Positions 1-7,351 of a stretch of 64,000 bases of DNA are shown here, in pieces. The translations under genes and the position numbers were made by a program. Under the pieces are notes generated by a model. That model did no database searches. It saw nothing but the letters and a program-made list of their open reading frames with translations, and was not told where the DNA came from. This DNA comes from JAPLDB01 sp038206355 (GTDB lineage: Bacteria > Bacteroidota > Bacteroidia > AKYH767-A > 2013-40CM-41-45), in contig JBBRAY010000001.1 in the NCBI GenBank assembly GCA_038206355.1, forward strand, positions 124,001 through 188,000. The letters are read 5' to 3'. The stretch's first letter is position 1; every line of letters starts with the position of its first letter.

Positions 1-454
1 GCTTGAGAGGTGTATCCAGAAAACGTTCAATGCCTGAGAAGTCTATAATCTCATCAAACTTCTTTTCAATTTCCCACCTCCTCATCCCTAGTATGGAACC
101 ATTTAAAAAAATATTTTCTCGCCCGGTAAGTTCAGGATGAAAACCGGTTCCCACCTCCAGCAGGCTTGCTACTCGACCTCTTGAAATGATCCTTCCTGAA
201 GTTGGCGGGGTGATTTTTGAAAGTATTTTCAATAACGTTGATTTACCGGCACCGTTTTTCCCGATAATGCCAATGCTCTCGCCGGCCTCCACAGTAAATG
301 AAATATCCTTTAATGCCCAGAAATCTTCGGAAGTAGCTGCCTTCTTCCTTCTGAAAACCTGAACCAGGCTGTCGCGTATGTTAAGGTACGGTTGGTTTTC
401 GTGAGCAATACGAAAACGCTTTGAAACATTTTCAATCTCTAATATTGGATTCAT
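1..454 (-). CDS. Polysaccharide/O-antigen ABC transporter ATP-binding protein (Wzt-like), 5' part only
   Basis: The start codon is at 454 and the gene runs off the left edge, so only about 151 N-terminal residues are visible. A Walker A motif GKNGAGKS lies at residues 65-72, after the FWALKDISF lead-in typical of polysaccharide-exporting ABC ATPases, and GTGFHPELTGRENI follows in the helical/Q-loop region. In this family the ATPase powers export of a finished undecaprenyl-linked glycan across the inner membrane. The permease gene at 1442-2260 lies upstream on the same strand, with a methyltransferase between them. Whether the ATPase carries a C-terminal glycan-binding domain cannot be seen because that part is outside the window. 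Confidence 0.88.
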   Translation of the reverse strand, partial: MNPILEIENVSKRFRIAHENQPYLNIRDSLVQVFRRKKAATSEDFWALKDISFTVEAGESIGIIGKNGAGKSTLLKILSKITPPTSGRIISRGRVASLLEVGTGFHPELTGRENIFLNGSILGMRRWEIEKKFDEIIDFSGIERFLDTPLK

Positions 455-494
455 GTTACATTTTGCAATAGGAAAGCCTCCCTGATTTTTTCGA

Positions 495-1427
495 CTAACT
501 TTTCTTTCTCTTTATCACATAGGGATTTTCAGGTAAATCAGTAATCTGAAATCCATTTGAAATAAGTCCGGCCCTTAATTTTTCATCCGGAAAATCCTTG
601 AAAAAAATAGCGATAATATTTGAATAGGTTTTAAGACCTATCTTACATTTGAAATCAGCGTCTGCAATTTTTCTTTTCACTTTTTCAAACAGTTCATTTC
701 CGGGTATGGATTTCTGAAACTCCACACCTTCCTCATAATAATCATTATAATAATAAAACGCAACACATGGAATTCGAAGTCCTAAGGCAACCTTTTCCAT
801 TTCATTTTTTGAAACAGAGTAAATGAAATTCCCGCTTACTTCAAAACTCCAGGTTTCGGGATGAACGACTGGTTTACCTAACATTTTTTTTACCAACTGT
901 TTACTCCACCTGATTATTCTTTCAGGGATTGGGTGGTCTTTTCTCTCATTAGGCTCCACAAGTACAACCCCTTTTCCTGAAACCCTTAACATTTCATACA
1001 ATGCAATATAGGGTCTGGGAAAATGATGAAAAGATTCTTTGCAGAATGAGAAATCAAACGAATCATTATCAAATGAATGCGACTCTGCATTCTCAGTACC
1101 ATATGCTTTGATCAATTTTATTTCCTGTGCTCTCTTCAATAAGTCAGAAGCAATGTCGGTCGGAAGCACTTCTATTTTACTTTGAATCTTTAATAGCCGG
1201 ATTGCATCGAGCGCATAACGGCCATCTCCGACAGTGAGCCACCTCGATCCCGGAAAATAATCCAGTAGCGGTTTGATGGGAATCACCATTCGGTAATGTC
1301 TCCAGTAATCCACCGTATCCTCTCGAAGCCATGTATCACGTAATTTGCTGATCTCGTCGCTTTCGTCAGAAAAATTTTCCCGTTGCTGCTGGTAACTCAA
1401 CTCTAAATTCTTATCGATGATATTCAT
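495..1427 (-). CDS. SAM-dependent class I methyltransferase
   Basis: 310 residues. A nucleotide-binding loop LTVGDGRYALDA is at about 64-75, and a later DFSFCKESFHHFPRP segment (about 125-140) matches the post-motif II region of Methyltransf_11/25-type enzymes. No signal peptide or membrane segment is visible, so it should act in the cytoplasm. It sits 14 bases after the exporter permease gene and 40 bases before the ATPase gene, so the three are probably one transcript. That context suggests methylation of the exported glycan, possibly its non-reducing end, but the substrate is inferred only. It could also methylate a lipid or a small precursor. Confidence 0.75.
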   Translation of the reverse strand: MNIIDKNLELSYQQQRENFSDESDEISKLRDTWLREDTVDYWRHYRMVIPIKPLLDYFPGSRWLTVGDGRYALDAIRLLKIQSKIEVLPTDIASDLLKRAQEIKLIKAYGTENAESHSFDNDSFDFSFCKESFHHFPRPYIALYEMLRVSGKGVVLVEPNERKDHPIPERIIRWSKQLVKKMLGKPVVHPETWSFEVSGNFIYSVSKNEMEKVALGLRIPCVAFYYYNDYYEEGVEFQKSIPGNELFEKVKRKIADADFKCKIGLKTYSNIIAIFFKDFPDEKLRAGLISNGFQITDLPENPYVIKRKKS

Positions 1428-1441
1428 ATGGAGCTACCTGA

Positions 1442-2260
1442 TTAAGATAAGTCAGCAAAATAGTATTCTGTCCTTCTGAAATAATAAATACCAATGATCA
1501 ACCAAAAAACAGATGAAAAAGAAGCAACAATTACCGAAAGTTGATTCATTGGCGTATCCATAACTGTACAACGAATCAGTTCAATTGCACCTGTCATGGG
1601 ATTCAGTAAAAGCAACATCTTGACCCAATATAAATCTGTAATAGTAATCGGATAAATAATGGGAGTCATAAACATGAGTACCTGAATTAAAAAAGGAATC
1701 ACATACCTGAAGTCCCGGTATTTTACATTTAATGCAGCAAGGAAACACCCTGCGCCAAGAGTGGTACATAAGGTGATCAGCATACTAAAAGGAAGCATTA
1801 ATAGCAATCCGGGAATTGTATGCTGAAATCCATAAAAAAACAAAAGGCAGAAATAAACTACCATAGAAATTAAAAAATCAACCATGGCAGAGAGAATAGA
1901 AGAAATCGGAATGATCAGTCTGGGAAAATAAATCTTCTTAATAATATTCGCATTTGTAACCATGCTGTTGCCTGCATTACTAAGGCCGTTGGCAAACACA
2001 TTCCACAAGAGCAACCCGGAGAAAACAAAAACGGGATAAGGAATATTGCCGCTTTCAATCTTGAAGTTACGCGCAAAAAAAACAGTGAATACAACCATCA
2101 GTAACAGGGGCTGAAATACTGCCCATGCAGCGCCAAAAAAGGTCTGCTTGTATTTTACTTTTATATCACGCCACGTGAAGAAAAAAATGAGTTCCCGGTA
2201 TTCCCAAAGTTCACCAAGGTTAAGAGAGAATCTTCCGGCCGGCTTTATTTCGTATTCCAA
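1442..2260 (-). CDS. Polysaccharide ABC transporter permease (Wzm/TagG-like, ABC-2 type)
   Basis: 272 residues with about six hydrophobic segments. The N-terminal ELIFFFTWRDIKVKYKQT motif followed by LGAAWAVFQPLL-like sequence is characteristic of ABC-2 permeases that export O-antigen, teichoic acid or capsule. It is an inner-membrane protein that would form the channel for the ATPase encoded at the left edge. The start at 2260 fits the family, with a short cytoplasmic N-terminus. It is the first gene of the permease-methyltransferase-ATPase group on the minus strand. Family assignment is firm; the exported polymer is unknown. Confidence 0.88.
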   Translation of the reverse strand: MEYEIKPAGRFSLNLGELWEYRELIFFFTWRDIKVKYKQTFFGAAWAVFQPLLLMVVFTVFFARNFKIESGNIPYPVFVFSGLLLWNVFANGLSNAGNSMVTNANIIKKIYFPRLIIPISSILSAMVDFLISMVVYFCLLFFYGFQHTIPGLLLMLPFSMLITLCTTLGAGCFLAALNVKYRDFRYVIPFLIQVLMFMTPIIYPITITDLYWVKMLLLLNPMTGAIELIRCTVMDTPMNQLSVIVASFSSVFWLIIGIYYFRRTEYYFADLS

Positions 2261-2451
2261 TACTTTTTAGTCTTTACATTGAATAAATTGAAAGTACACA
2301 GTAAATGTTTACTGCATTTCTAATTGTCGGAAGCAAACCTAACTGAATTAATCATTACAACAAAAGAGGAATTTGGTGTAATGAACTTATTTGTATGCAG
2401 ATGAATGTTTACATCGTGCAGAAAAAATACGGATCAAATTTTGATTCATTA

Positions 2452-3282
2452 TTACCAACTTCCACCTGCACCGCCACCGCCTGAACTTCCACCACCAAAC
2501 CCGCCAAATCCACCCCCTCCAAATCCACCTGATCCTCCCGAGAAACCACCCCAGCTACCGCTACTCCTACCGCGATTCATCGCCGCATTCATCAATGCCC
2601 ATGCAGCCCAGAATCCGAGATTATTTCTTCGGGCATAATTTCTTGTTGATCCTATCTTTGATAGAATGATAATGGAAAATATAACCACAGCCATTAACAA
2701 TACAAACCATGGGGTTTTTTCCTTTCTCCCCTTCATATATTCCTCTGCCGTAAACTCCCCCTTTACAATACTCATGATACTATTCACAGCATCAAAAAGC
2801 CCTTCATAATAATTTCCTGTTTTAAAATTGGGAAGTATGTCGTTGTTGACTATACGTTTGCACAATGCATCAGGCAGAACACCTTCCATTCCATATCCCG
2901 TTGTGATAAACACTTTTCTGTCATCCTTGACAACAAGAATCAATATGCCATTGTTCTCTTCTCTCTGGCCAATTCCCCACTTATTATACAATTGAACTGC
3001 GTAATCTGATATATCATAATTCCCTACCGAACTCATCATAACGATTGCAACTTGCGAAGAAGTAGAATCATTAAAGTCAACAAGTATGTTTTCCAGCGCC
3101 TGTTTTTCCTCCGAAGACAGGGTATTTGTATAGTCCGTAACAATGGTGGATGAACGCGCAGGGAAGTCATCGCCGAAAGCGGCAATTGTAAATATGGCAA
3201 ACAGAAAAATAAAACTGCTGACGCGGGCAATCCCAATGCCGAATATCAAACCAAAACGGTACATATCTTTTTTCGGATTCAA
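2452..3282 (-). CDS. TPM-domain protein (YgcG family) with Gly-rich C-terminus
   Basis: 276 residues. An N-terminal hydrophobic segment (about 7-37) acts as signal peptide or anchor. The TPM domain spans about 40-180, with the WGIGQREENNGILIL block and the GYGMEGVLPD segment typical of the family. A second hydrophobic helix lies at about 195-212, and the last 35 residues are almost pure Gly/Ser/Phe, ending GGAGGSW. TPM proteins are periplasmic-facing membrane proteins; some have phosphatase activity and some assist photosystem II repair in plants, but the bacterial role is unsettled. LemA, a common neighbour elsewhere, is not here. An alternative start is Met7 at 3264. Confidence 0.85.
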   Translation of the reverse strand: MNPKKDMYRFGLIFGIGIARVSSFIFLFAIFTIAAFGDDFPARSSTIVTDYTNTLSSEEKQALENILVDFNDSTSSQVAIVMMSSVGNYDISDYAVQLYNKWGIGQREENNGILILVVKDDRKVFITTGYGMEGVLPDALCKRIVNNDILPNFKTGNYYEGLFDAVNSIMSIVKGEFTAEEYMKGRKEKTPWFVLLMAVVIFSIIILSKIGSTRNYARRNNLGFWAAWALMNAAMNRGRSSGSWGGFSGGSGGFGGGGFGGFGGGSSGGGGAGGSW

Positions 3283-3292
3283 AGATACCTAT

Positions 3293-3332
3293 AAAAAAAG
3301 ATGTCATGGCCTTTCGTACCATGACATCTTTT
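3293..3332 (-). terminator. Rho-independent terminator after the M13 peptidase gene
   Basis: A long perfect stem (GATGTCATGG pairing with CCATGACATC) closes a short loop. Read on the minus strand it is followed by a run of seven T. It lies 26 bases past the stop of the peptidase gene at 3358 and separates it from the TPM gene. Confidence 0.85.
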
Positions 3333-3357
3333 GAATATTTTTCAGTCAGAGAAATTC

Positions 3358-5397
3358 TTACCAGATTTTTGCGCGAATAGCATCAGCTCTCCACATTTCG
3401 TCACCTTCCTTTACATCGAATGCTGAATAGAATTCCGGCAAATTGCTCAGAGATCCATTCACCCTATAGTTACCCGGAGAGTGCGGATCAACAATAATTC
3501 TCCGCGCAGCTTCTTTAGCACGGATGCTTCCTGCCCATACATGCGCAAATCCTAAAAAGAAACGCTGGTCTGGAGTGAGCCCGTCAATTTTAGTATTGCC
3601 TTTCCCCTGAGCTGTATTCTTGAATGCATGATACGCAATGGTAATACCACCGATATCAGCAATGTTTTCGCCAAGACAAAGTGATCCATTCACGCGTAAA
3701 GAATCATTTACTATATAACCGTTGTATTGCTCAACGATCAGTTGGGCACGCGCTGAAAACTTAGCCGAATCTTCAGGAGTCCACCATTGGGTGAGATTTC
3801 CTTTTGAATCATAGTTCCTGCCTTCATCATCAAATCCATGTGTAATCTCATGGCCGATAACCATTCCAATTCCGCCGTAATTTACTGCATCATCAGCATC
3901 TTTATCAAAGAAAGGAGGCTGCAATATTCCGGCAGGGAATACGATTTCATTCATCATTGGATTGTAATATGCATTCACCGTTGGTGGGGTCATTCCCCAC
4001 TCTGAGCGATCAACCGGCTGACCAATTTTATTGATCATATACTGGTAATTGAATTTGGTAACACTCATCAGGTTGGCAAAGAAATTATCGCGTGTAATTT
4101 CTACACCTTCATAGTCCTTCCATTTATCAGGATATCCGATCTTGCGGACAATTGTACTCAGCTTTTCGAGGGCTTTTTTCTTGGTTTCCTCTCCCATCCA
4201 ATCAAGTTTTGTGATACGGTCTTTATAAACAGACATCAGATTACTTACAAGTTCATCAGCTTTCTTCTTGGCATCAGGAGGAAAATATTTCGCCACATAT
4301 AATTTTCCCAATGCATCTCCAAGATATCCATCAGTGAAACTCACCATTCTGTTCCACCGCTCTTTGATTTGCTTCTGACCACTCAGCAATTCACTGTTGA
4401 AATGAAAATCCTCCATCACGAAATCATTGCTGAGTACATTTCCGGCAAGATTAAGCAAACTCCATTTTAAATATATTTTCCAGTCTTCAACACTATTGGT
4501 TTTGATTTGCCTCTCTAGCTCCTTTAAAAATTCAGGTTGCCCCAGCACGAGGTAATCAAATTTGCCCTTTACTTCCATTTCATTAAGCATCTCAGCCCAT
4601 TTCAATGATGGCGTAAGTGCATCAAGCTCTGCAACAGTCACTTTATGATACGTTTTAAAAGGATCACGCATTTCCTGCCTGGCCATGCTGGCCTTTGCAA
4701 GGGCGGTTTCAATCCGCAATACGACATCTGCGTATTTTTTAGAAACAGTAGCATCCAGTCCATACAACTGAAACATTTTTGAAATGTGCTGAATAAAATC
4801 CTCACGGATCTTTTTAGATTCATCGTCCGTTTTCAGATAATAGTCACGGTCAGGCAATGATAAACCTCCCTGCACTACCTGAGGGACCTGTACTTCTGAA
4901 TTCTTTGGATCCTGCCCTGCATAAAAACCAAACATCGGATTACTTCCCCACATCTGCAGTTTAGCAGTATAGGAAAAGACTCCTTTCATGTCTGTAATTT
5001 TGTCGATGGATTCCATATCCCCTTTTATTGGCGCTGCACCCTGCTTTTCAATTGTAACAGTATCCATGGCGCTGAAATAAAAATCACCAACCATTTGCTC
5101 CGGCGATCCTTTTTTAGCATCTGCTTTTTTAGAAACCTCTTCAACAATTTCCCGGATATGTTTTTTATTGTCCTCATTAAGTATCGAAAATGAACCCCAG
5201 CGCACCTGATCATCAGGAATAGGATGGGCATTGATCCATCCGCCATTAGCATACTGGAAAAAATCCTGAGCAGGTACCACAGTTGTATCCAGGTCAGAAA
5301 GATTTATACCCACACCGGGTTTCGATTCATGAGAAGTGCATCCGGCAATTGCTGTCAAAGCATTAATGCCAATTGAATAAAGAATCAATCGCTTCAT
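3358..5397 (-). CDS. M13 family zinc metallopeptidase (neprilysin/PepO-like), lipoprotein
   Basis: 679 residues, the usual full length for M13. The N-terminus is a lipoprotein signal with the lipidation Cys in IAGCTS at about residue 20. The zinc-binding HEITH motif is at about 515-519, followed by the third ligand Glu in GENIADIGG at about 576; NAYYNP, upstream of the HEITH motif, matches the family's substrate-binding region. M13 enzymes are oligopeptidases cleaving before hydrophobic residues. The lipid anchor suggests periplasmic or outer-membrane attachment. It appears to be transcribed alone, with a -7-like box at 5428-5435 and a strong terminator at 3293-3332. Confidence 0.93.
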   Translation of the reverse strand: MKRLILYSIGINALTAIAGCTSHESKPGVGINLSDLDTTVVPAQDFFQYANGGWINAHPIPDDQVRWGSFSILNEDNKKHIREIVEEVSKKADAKKGSPEQMVGDFYFSAMDTVTIEKQGAAPIKGDMESIDKITDMKGVFSYTAKLQMWGSNPMFGFYAGQDPKNSEVQVPQVVQGGLSLPDRDYYLKTDDESKKIREDFIQHISKMFQLYGLDATVSKKYADVVLRIETALAKASMARQEMRDPFKTYHKVTVAELDALTPSLKWAEMLNEMEVKGKFDYLVLGQPEFLKELERQIKTNSVEDWKIYLKWSLLNLAGNVLSNDFVMEDFHFNSELLSGQKQIKERWNRMVSFTDGYLGDALGKLYVAKYFPPDAKKKADELVSNLMSVYKDRITKLDWMGEETKKKALEKLSTIVRKIGYPDKWKDYEGVEITRDNFFANLMSVTKFNYQYMINKIGQPVDRSEWGMTPPTVNAYYNPMMNEIVFPAGILQPPFFDKDADDAVNYGGIGMVIGHEITHGFDDEGRNYDSKGNLTQWWTPEDSAKFSARAQLIVEQYNGYIVNDSLRVNGSLCLGENIADIGGITIAYHAFKNTAQGKGNTKIDGLTPDQRFFLGFAHVWAGSIRAKEAARRIIVDPHSPGNYRVNGSLSNLPEFYSAFDVKEGDEMWRADAIRAKIW

Positions 5398-5427
5398 TTG
5401 ATAAAATTTTTTTTTGATTTAAGCCCG

Positions 5428-5435
5428 CAAAAGTA
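5428..5435 (-). promoter_or_regulatory. Putative Bacteroidota -7 box for the M13 peptidase gene
   Basis: On the minus strand this reads TACTTTTG, matching TAnnTTTG, 30 bases before the start codon. A convincing -33 TTG is not visible at the expected distance, so this is a weak call. Confidence 0.35.
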
Positions 5436-5537
5436 ACAGGAATGACGGCCTTATGAAGGGGATTAACCTTTATTTAACCAGAAGGTTAAGTCGCCCGTAT
5501 AGCAAACTCTATATTGCAGTTTAAGAAACTGAATAGT

Positions 5538-5912
5538 TTATTTTGGGTCCGGAACCTGTTCCTCCGGAAAAGTAAGTTGAGCGGGGCCTTTAATTATGAT
5601 CTCCGGTTTCCCTTTGTAATCAACAATGCGCCCCCGCACACATATTTTTTTATTATCTGGAAATTCGGCCGGATTGTATTTTGTAAACTTCGCTGTATCG
5701 CTTTCCATAATCACAGCAGTAAATAATTCATTCGGATATTCTCCCCCGAAGTTAATTAAAATTTTCCCGGACCTTGTAACATGTGTTCCTGATATTCTTC
5801 CACATACCGTCGCAAGCTTTCCAACATAATCTTTTGCAAACTTCGGTGATACCTGCCCCTCACTTGAAATACTTAATGATGCCAAAAGCACCACGATCAG
5901 AAATTTTCTCAT
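5538..5912 (-). CDS. Small secreted OB-fold-like protein (paralogue of the gene at 6116)
   Basis: 124 residues. A signal peptide of about 20 residues ends near SEGQ. The mature part reads as a small beta protein: VGKLATVCGRI, then ILINFGGEYPNELFTAVI, then KKICVRGRIVDYKGKPEIII. This matches the strand pattern of OB-fold/nucleic-acid-binding-like domains found in secreted Bacteroidota proteins. The KxxxCGxI and YKGKPE blocks are shared with the divergent gene at 6116-6484, so the two are paralogues placed head to head. No catalytic residues are recognised and the function is unknown. Location is probably periplasmic. Confidence 0.75.
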   Translation of the reverse strand: MRKFLIVVLLASLSISSEGQVSPKFAKDYVGKLATVCGRISGTHVTRSGKILINFGGEYPNELFTAVIMESDTAKFTKYNPAEFPDNKKICVRGRIVDYKGKPEIIIKGPAQLTFPEEQVPDPK

Positions 5913-6085
5913 TTGTGATAAGATTAAGACTTAATTATACTTTTTATGGAAATCTGCCTTTTCCCCCGGCAAATTTATCGCATAAAAATATAACTAATTT
6001 TCTGTTTCACAAGCACCTGATGCCAAAAAAACACTTTAAATGTTAACTCATTCATTGTTTATTTTTTTACCTCGCATAGGTTCAT

Positions 6086-6093
6086 TAAATTTG
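6086..6093 (+). promoter_or_regulatory. Putative -7 box for the OB-fold-like gene at 6116
   Basis: The sequence TAAATTTG fits TAnnTTTG and lies 22 bases before the ATG. The nearest upstream TTG is too far away, so the match is partial. Confidence 0.3.
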
Positions 6094-6115
6094 AGACTGC
6101 AAAATAAAAACCCAA

Positions 6116-6484
6116 ATGAATACCCGTCTCGTAATACTATATCTCATTTTCGTAACCTCAGGTGCTGTTGCTCAAAAACCTGTATCTGAAATTACGGTTG
6201 CTGAAGCTAAAGATCATATAGGCGAAAAAGTTACAATTTGTGGAGAAATCATAGAAACATTTTATAATCATAAGGCCAAAGGAGAACCTACCATGTTGAA
6301 CTTTGGTGGCGCATTCCCTAAACAAACTTTTTCATGCGTCATTTGGAAAAATGACCTGATTAATTTCAATTACAAACCCGTTACTTATCTTAAAGGAAAA
6401 CAGGTTTGCGTTACCGGAATAGTAAAGATGTATAAAGGAAAACCTGAAATGGAAATCCATTCTCAGGAATTCATCTTTGAGTAA
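6116..6484 (+). CDS. Small secreted OB-fold-like protein (paralogue of the gene at 5538)
   Basis: 122 residues with a signal peptide ending near GAVAQ. The mature protein has the same layout as its divergent neighbour: IGEKVTICGEII, MLNFGGAFPKQTFSCVIW, then GKQVCVTGIVKMYKGKPEMEI. The spacing of these blocks is nearly equal in both proteins, which supports an ancient tandem or inverted duplication. No active-site motif is visible; the fold suggests binding rather than catalysis. The ATG at 6116 directly precedes the signal peptide and is well supported. Confidence 0.75.
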   Translation: MNTRLVILYLIFVTSGAVAQKPVSEITVAEAKDHIGEKVTICGEIIETFYNHKAKGEPTMLNFGGAFPKQTFSCVIWKNDLINFNYKPVTYLKGKQVCVTGIVKMYKGKPEMEIHSQEFIFE

Positions 6485-6575
6485 AAATCATTAGCCTGCA
6501 TTTTCAATAGCCGGCTTCACACTTCCTTACCTTCCTTCATCTTGCTATTTTGCTATCTTGCGCAACTTTTTAAAA

Positions 6576-7319
6576 ATGGGCGCTCCAGAACAAATAAATC
6601 CTGATAAAATCCCGTTACACATCGCAATTATTATGGATGGGAACGGTCGTTGGGCCAAGCAAAAAGGGAAACTTCGTGTTTTCGGCCACCAGAGCGCCAT
6701 TAAAGCCGTTCGTGATACTACAGAAGGTGCAGCTGAAATAGGCGTGAAATTTCTTACCCTTTATGCATTCAGTACCGAAAACTGGAGCCGTCCCAAAAAA
6801 GAAGTTGATGCACTAATGGAATTGCTCGTACATACAATTAGTAAAGAACGTCCTACCTTAAACAAAAATAATATTCGGCTTCGTGCAATAGGTGATCTGA
6901 AGTCACTGCCCGGAAAGTGTTACAGAGAACTCATGGAAGCCATTGACGACACATCCGGGAATAACAAGATGACACTTATACTGGCGCTGAGTTACAGCAG
7001 TAAGTGGGAAATCACAGAAGCTGTAAAATCAATTGCAGAAAAAGTAAAAAACGGCTCGCTTGACATTAAAGATATTACGGAACAAACAATTTCAGAAAAC
7101 CTGACAACTGCCGGGATACCTGATCCTGAACTGATGATTCGTACAAGTGGCGAATATCGCATTAGTAATTATTTACTCTGGCAACTTGCCTATACAGAGC
7201 TACTATTCACGGAAAAGCTATGGCCCGATTTCCGAAGAGAAGATTTGTTCTCCGCCATTTCAGATTATCAGAAACGTGAAAGAAGATTCGGCAGGGTGAG
7301 TGAACAACTGGCCAAATGA
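6576..7319 (+). CDS. uppS: Isoprenyl (undecaprenyl) diphosphate synthase
   Basis: The product condenses isopentenyl diphosphate units onto farnesyl diphosphate to make the lipid carrier for peptidoglycan and O-antigen synthesis. The cis-prenyltransferase signature HIAIIMDGNGRWA is at residues 15-27, with the catalytic Asp at 21. TLYAFSTENWSRP and the C-terminal region around DPELMIRTSGEYRISNYLLW are also family hallmarks. I chose the ATG at 6576 (247 residues) over an in-frame TTG at 6558, because the extra residues match nothing in the family. It leads a plus-strand group with bamA, two ompH-like genes and murI. Confidence 0.95.
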   Translation: MGAPEQINPDKIPLHIAIIMDGNGRWAKQKGKLRVFGHQSAIKAVRDTTEGAAEIGVKFLTLYAFSTENWSRPKKEVDALMELLVHTISKERPTLNKNNIRLRAIGDLKSLPGKCYRELMEAIDDTSGNNKMTLILALSYSSKWEITEAVKSIAEKVKNGSLDIKDITEQTISENLTTAGIPDPELMIRTSGEYRISNYLLWQLAYTELLFTEKLWPDFRREDLFSAISDYQKRERRFGRVSEQLAK

Positions 7320-7351
7320 TTTTAACCAACTAGATAGATTTTAGTGTATTA

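Noticed and set aside
2405..2638. Plus-strand proline-rich open frame
   Set aside because: It is the antisense of the Gly-rich tail of the TPM protein; its Pro runs come from the GGN codons on the other strand.
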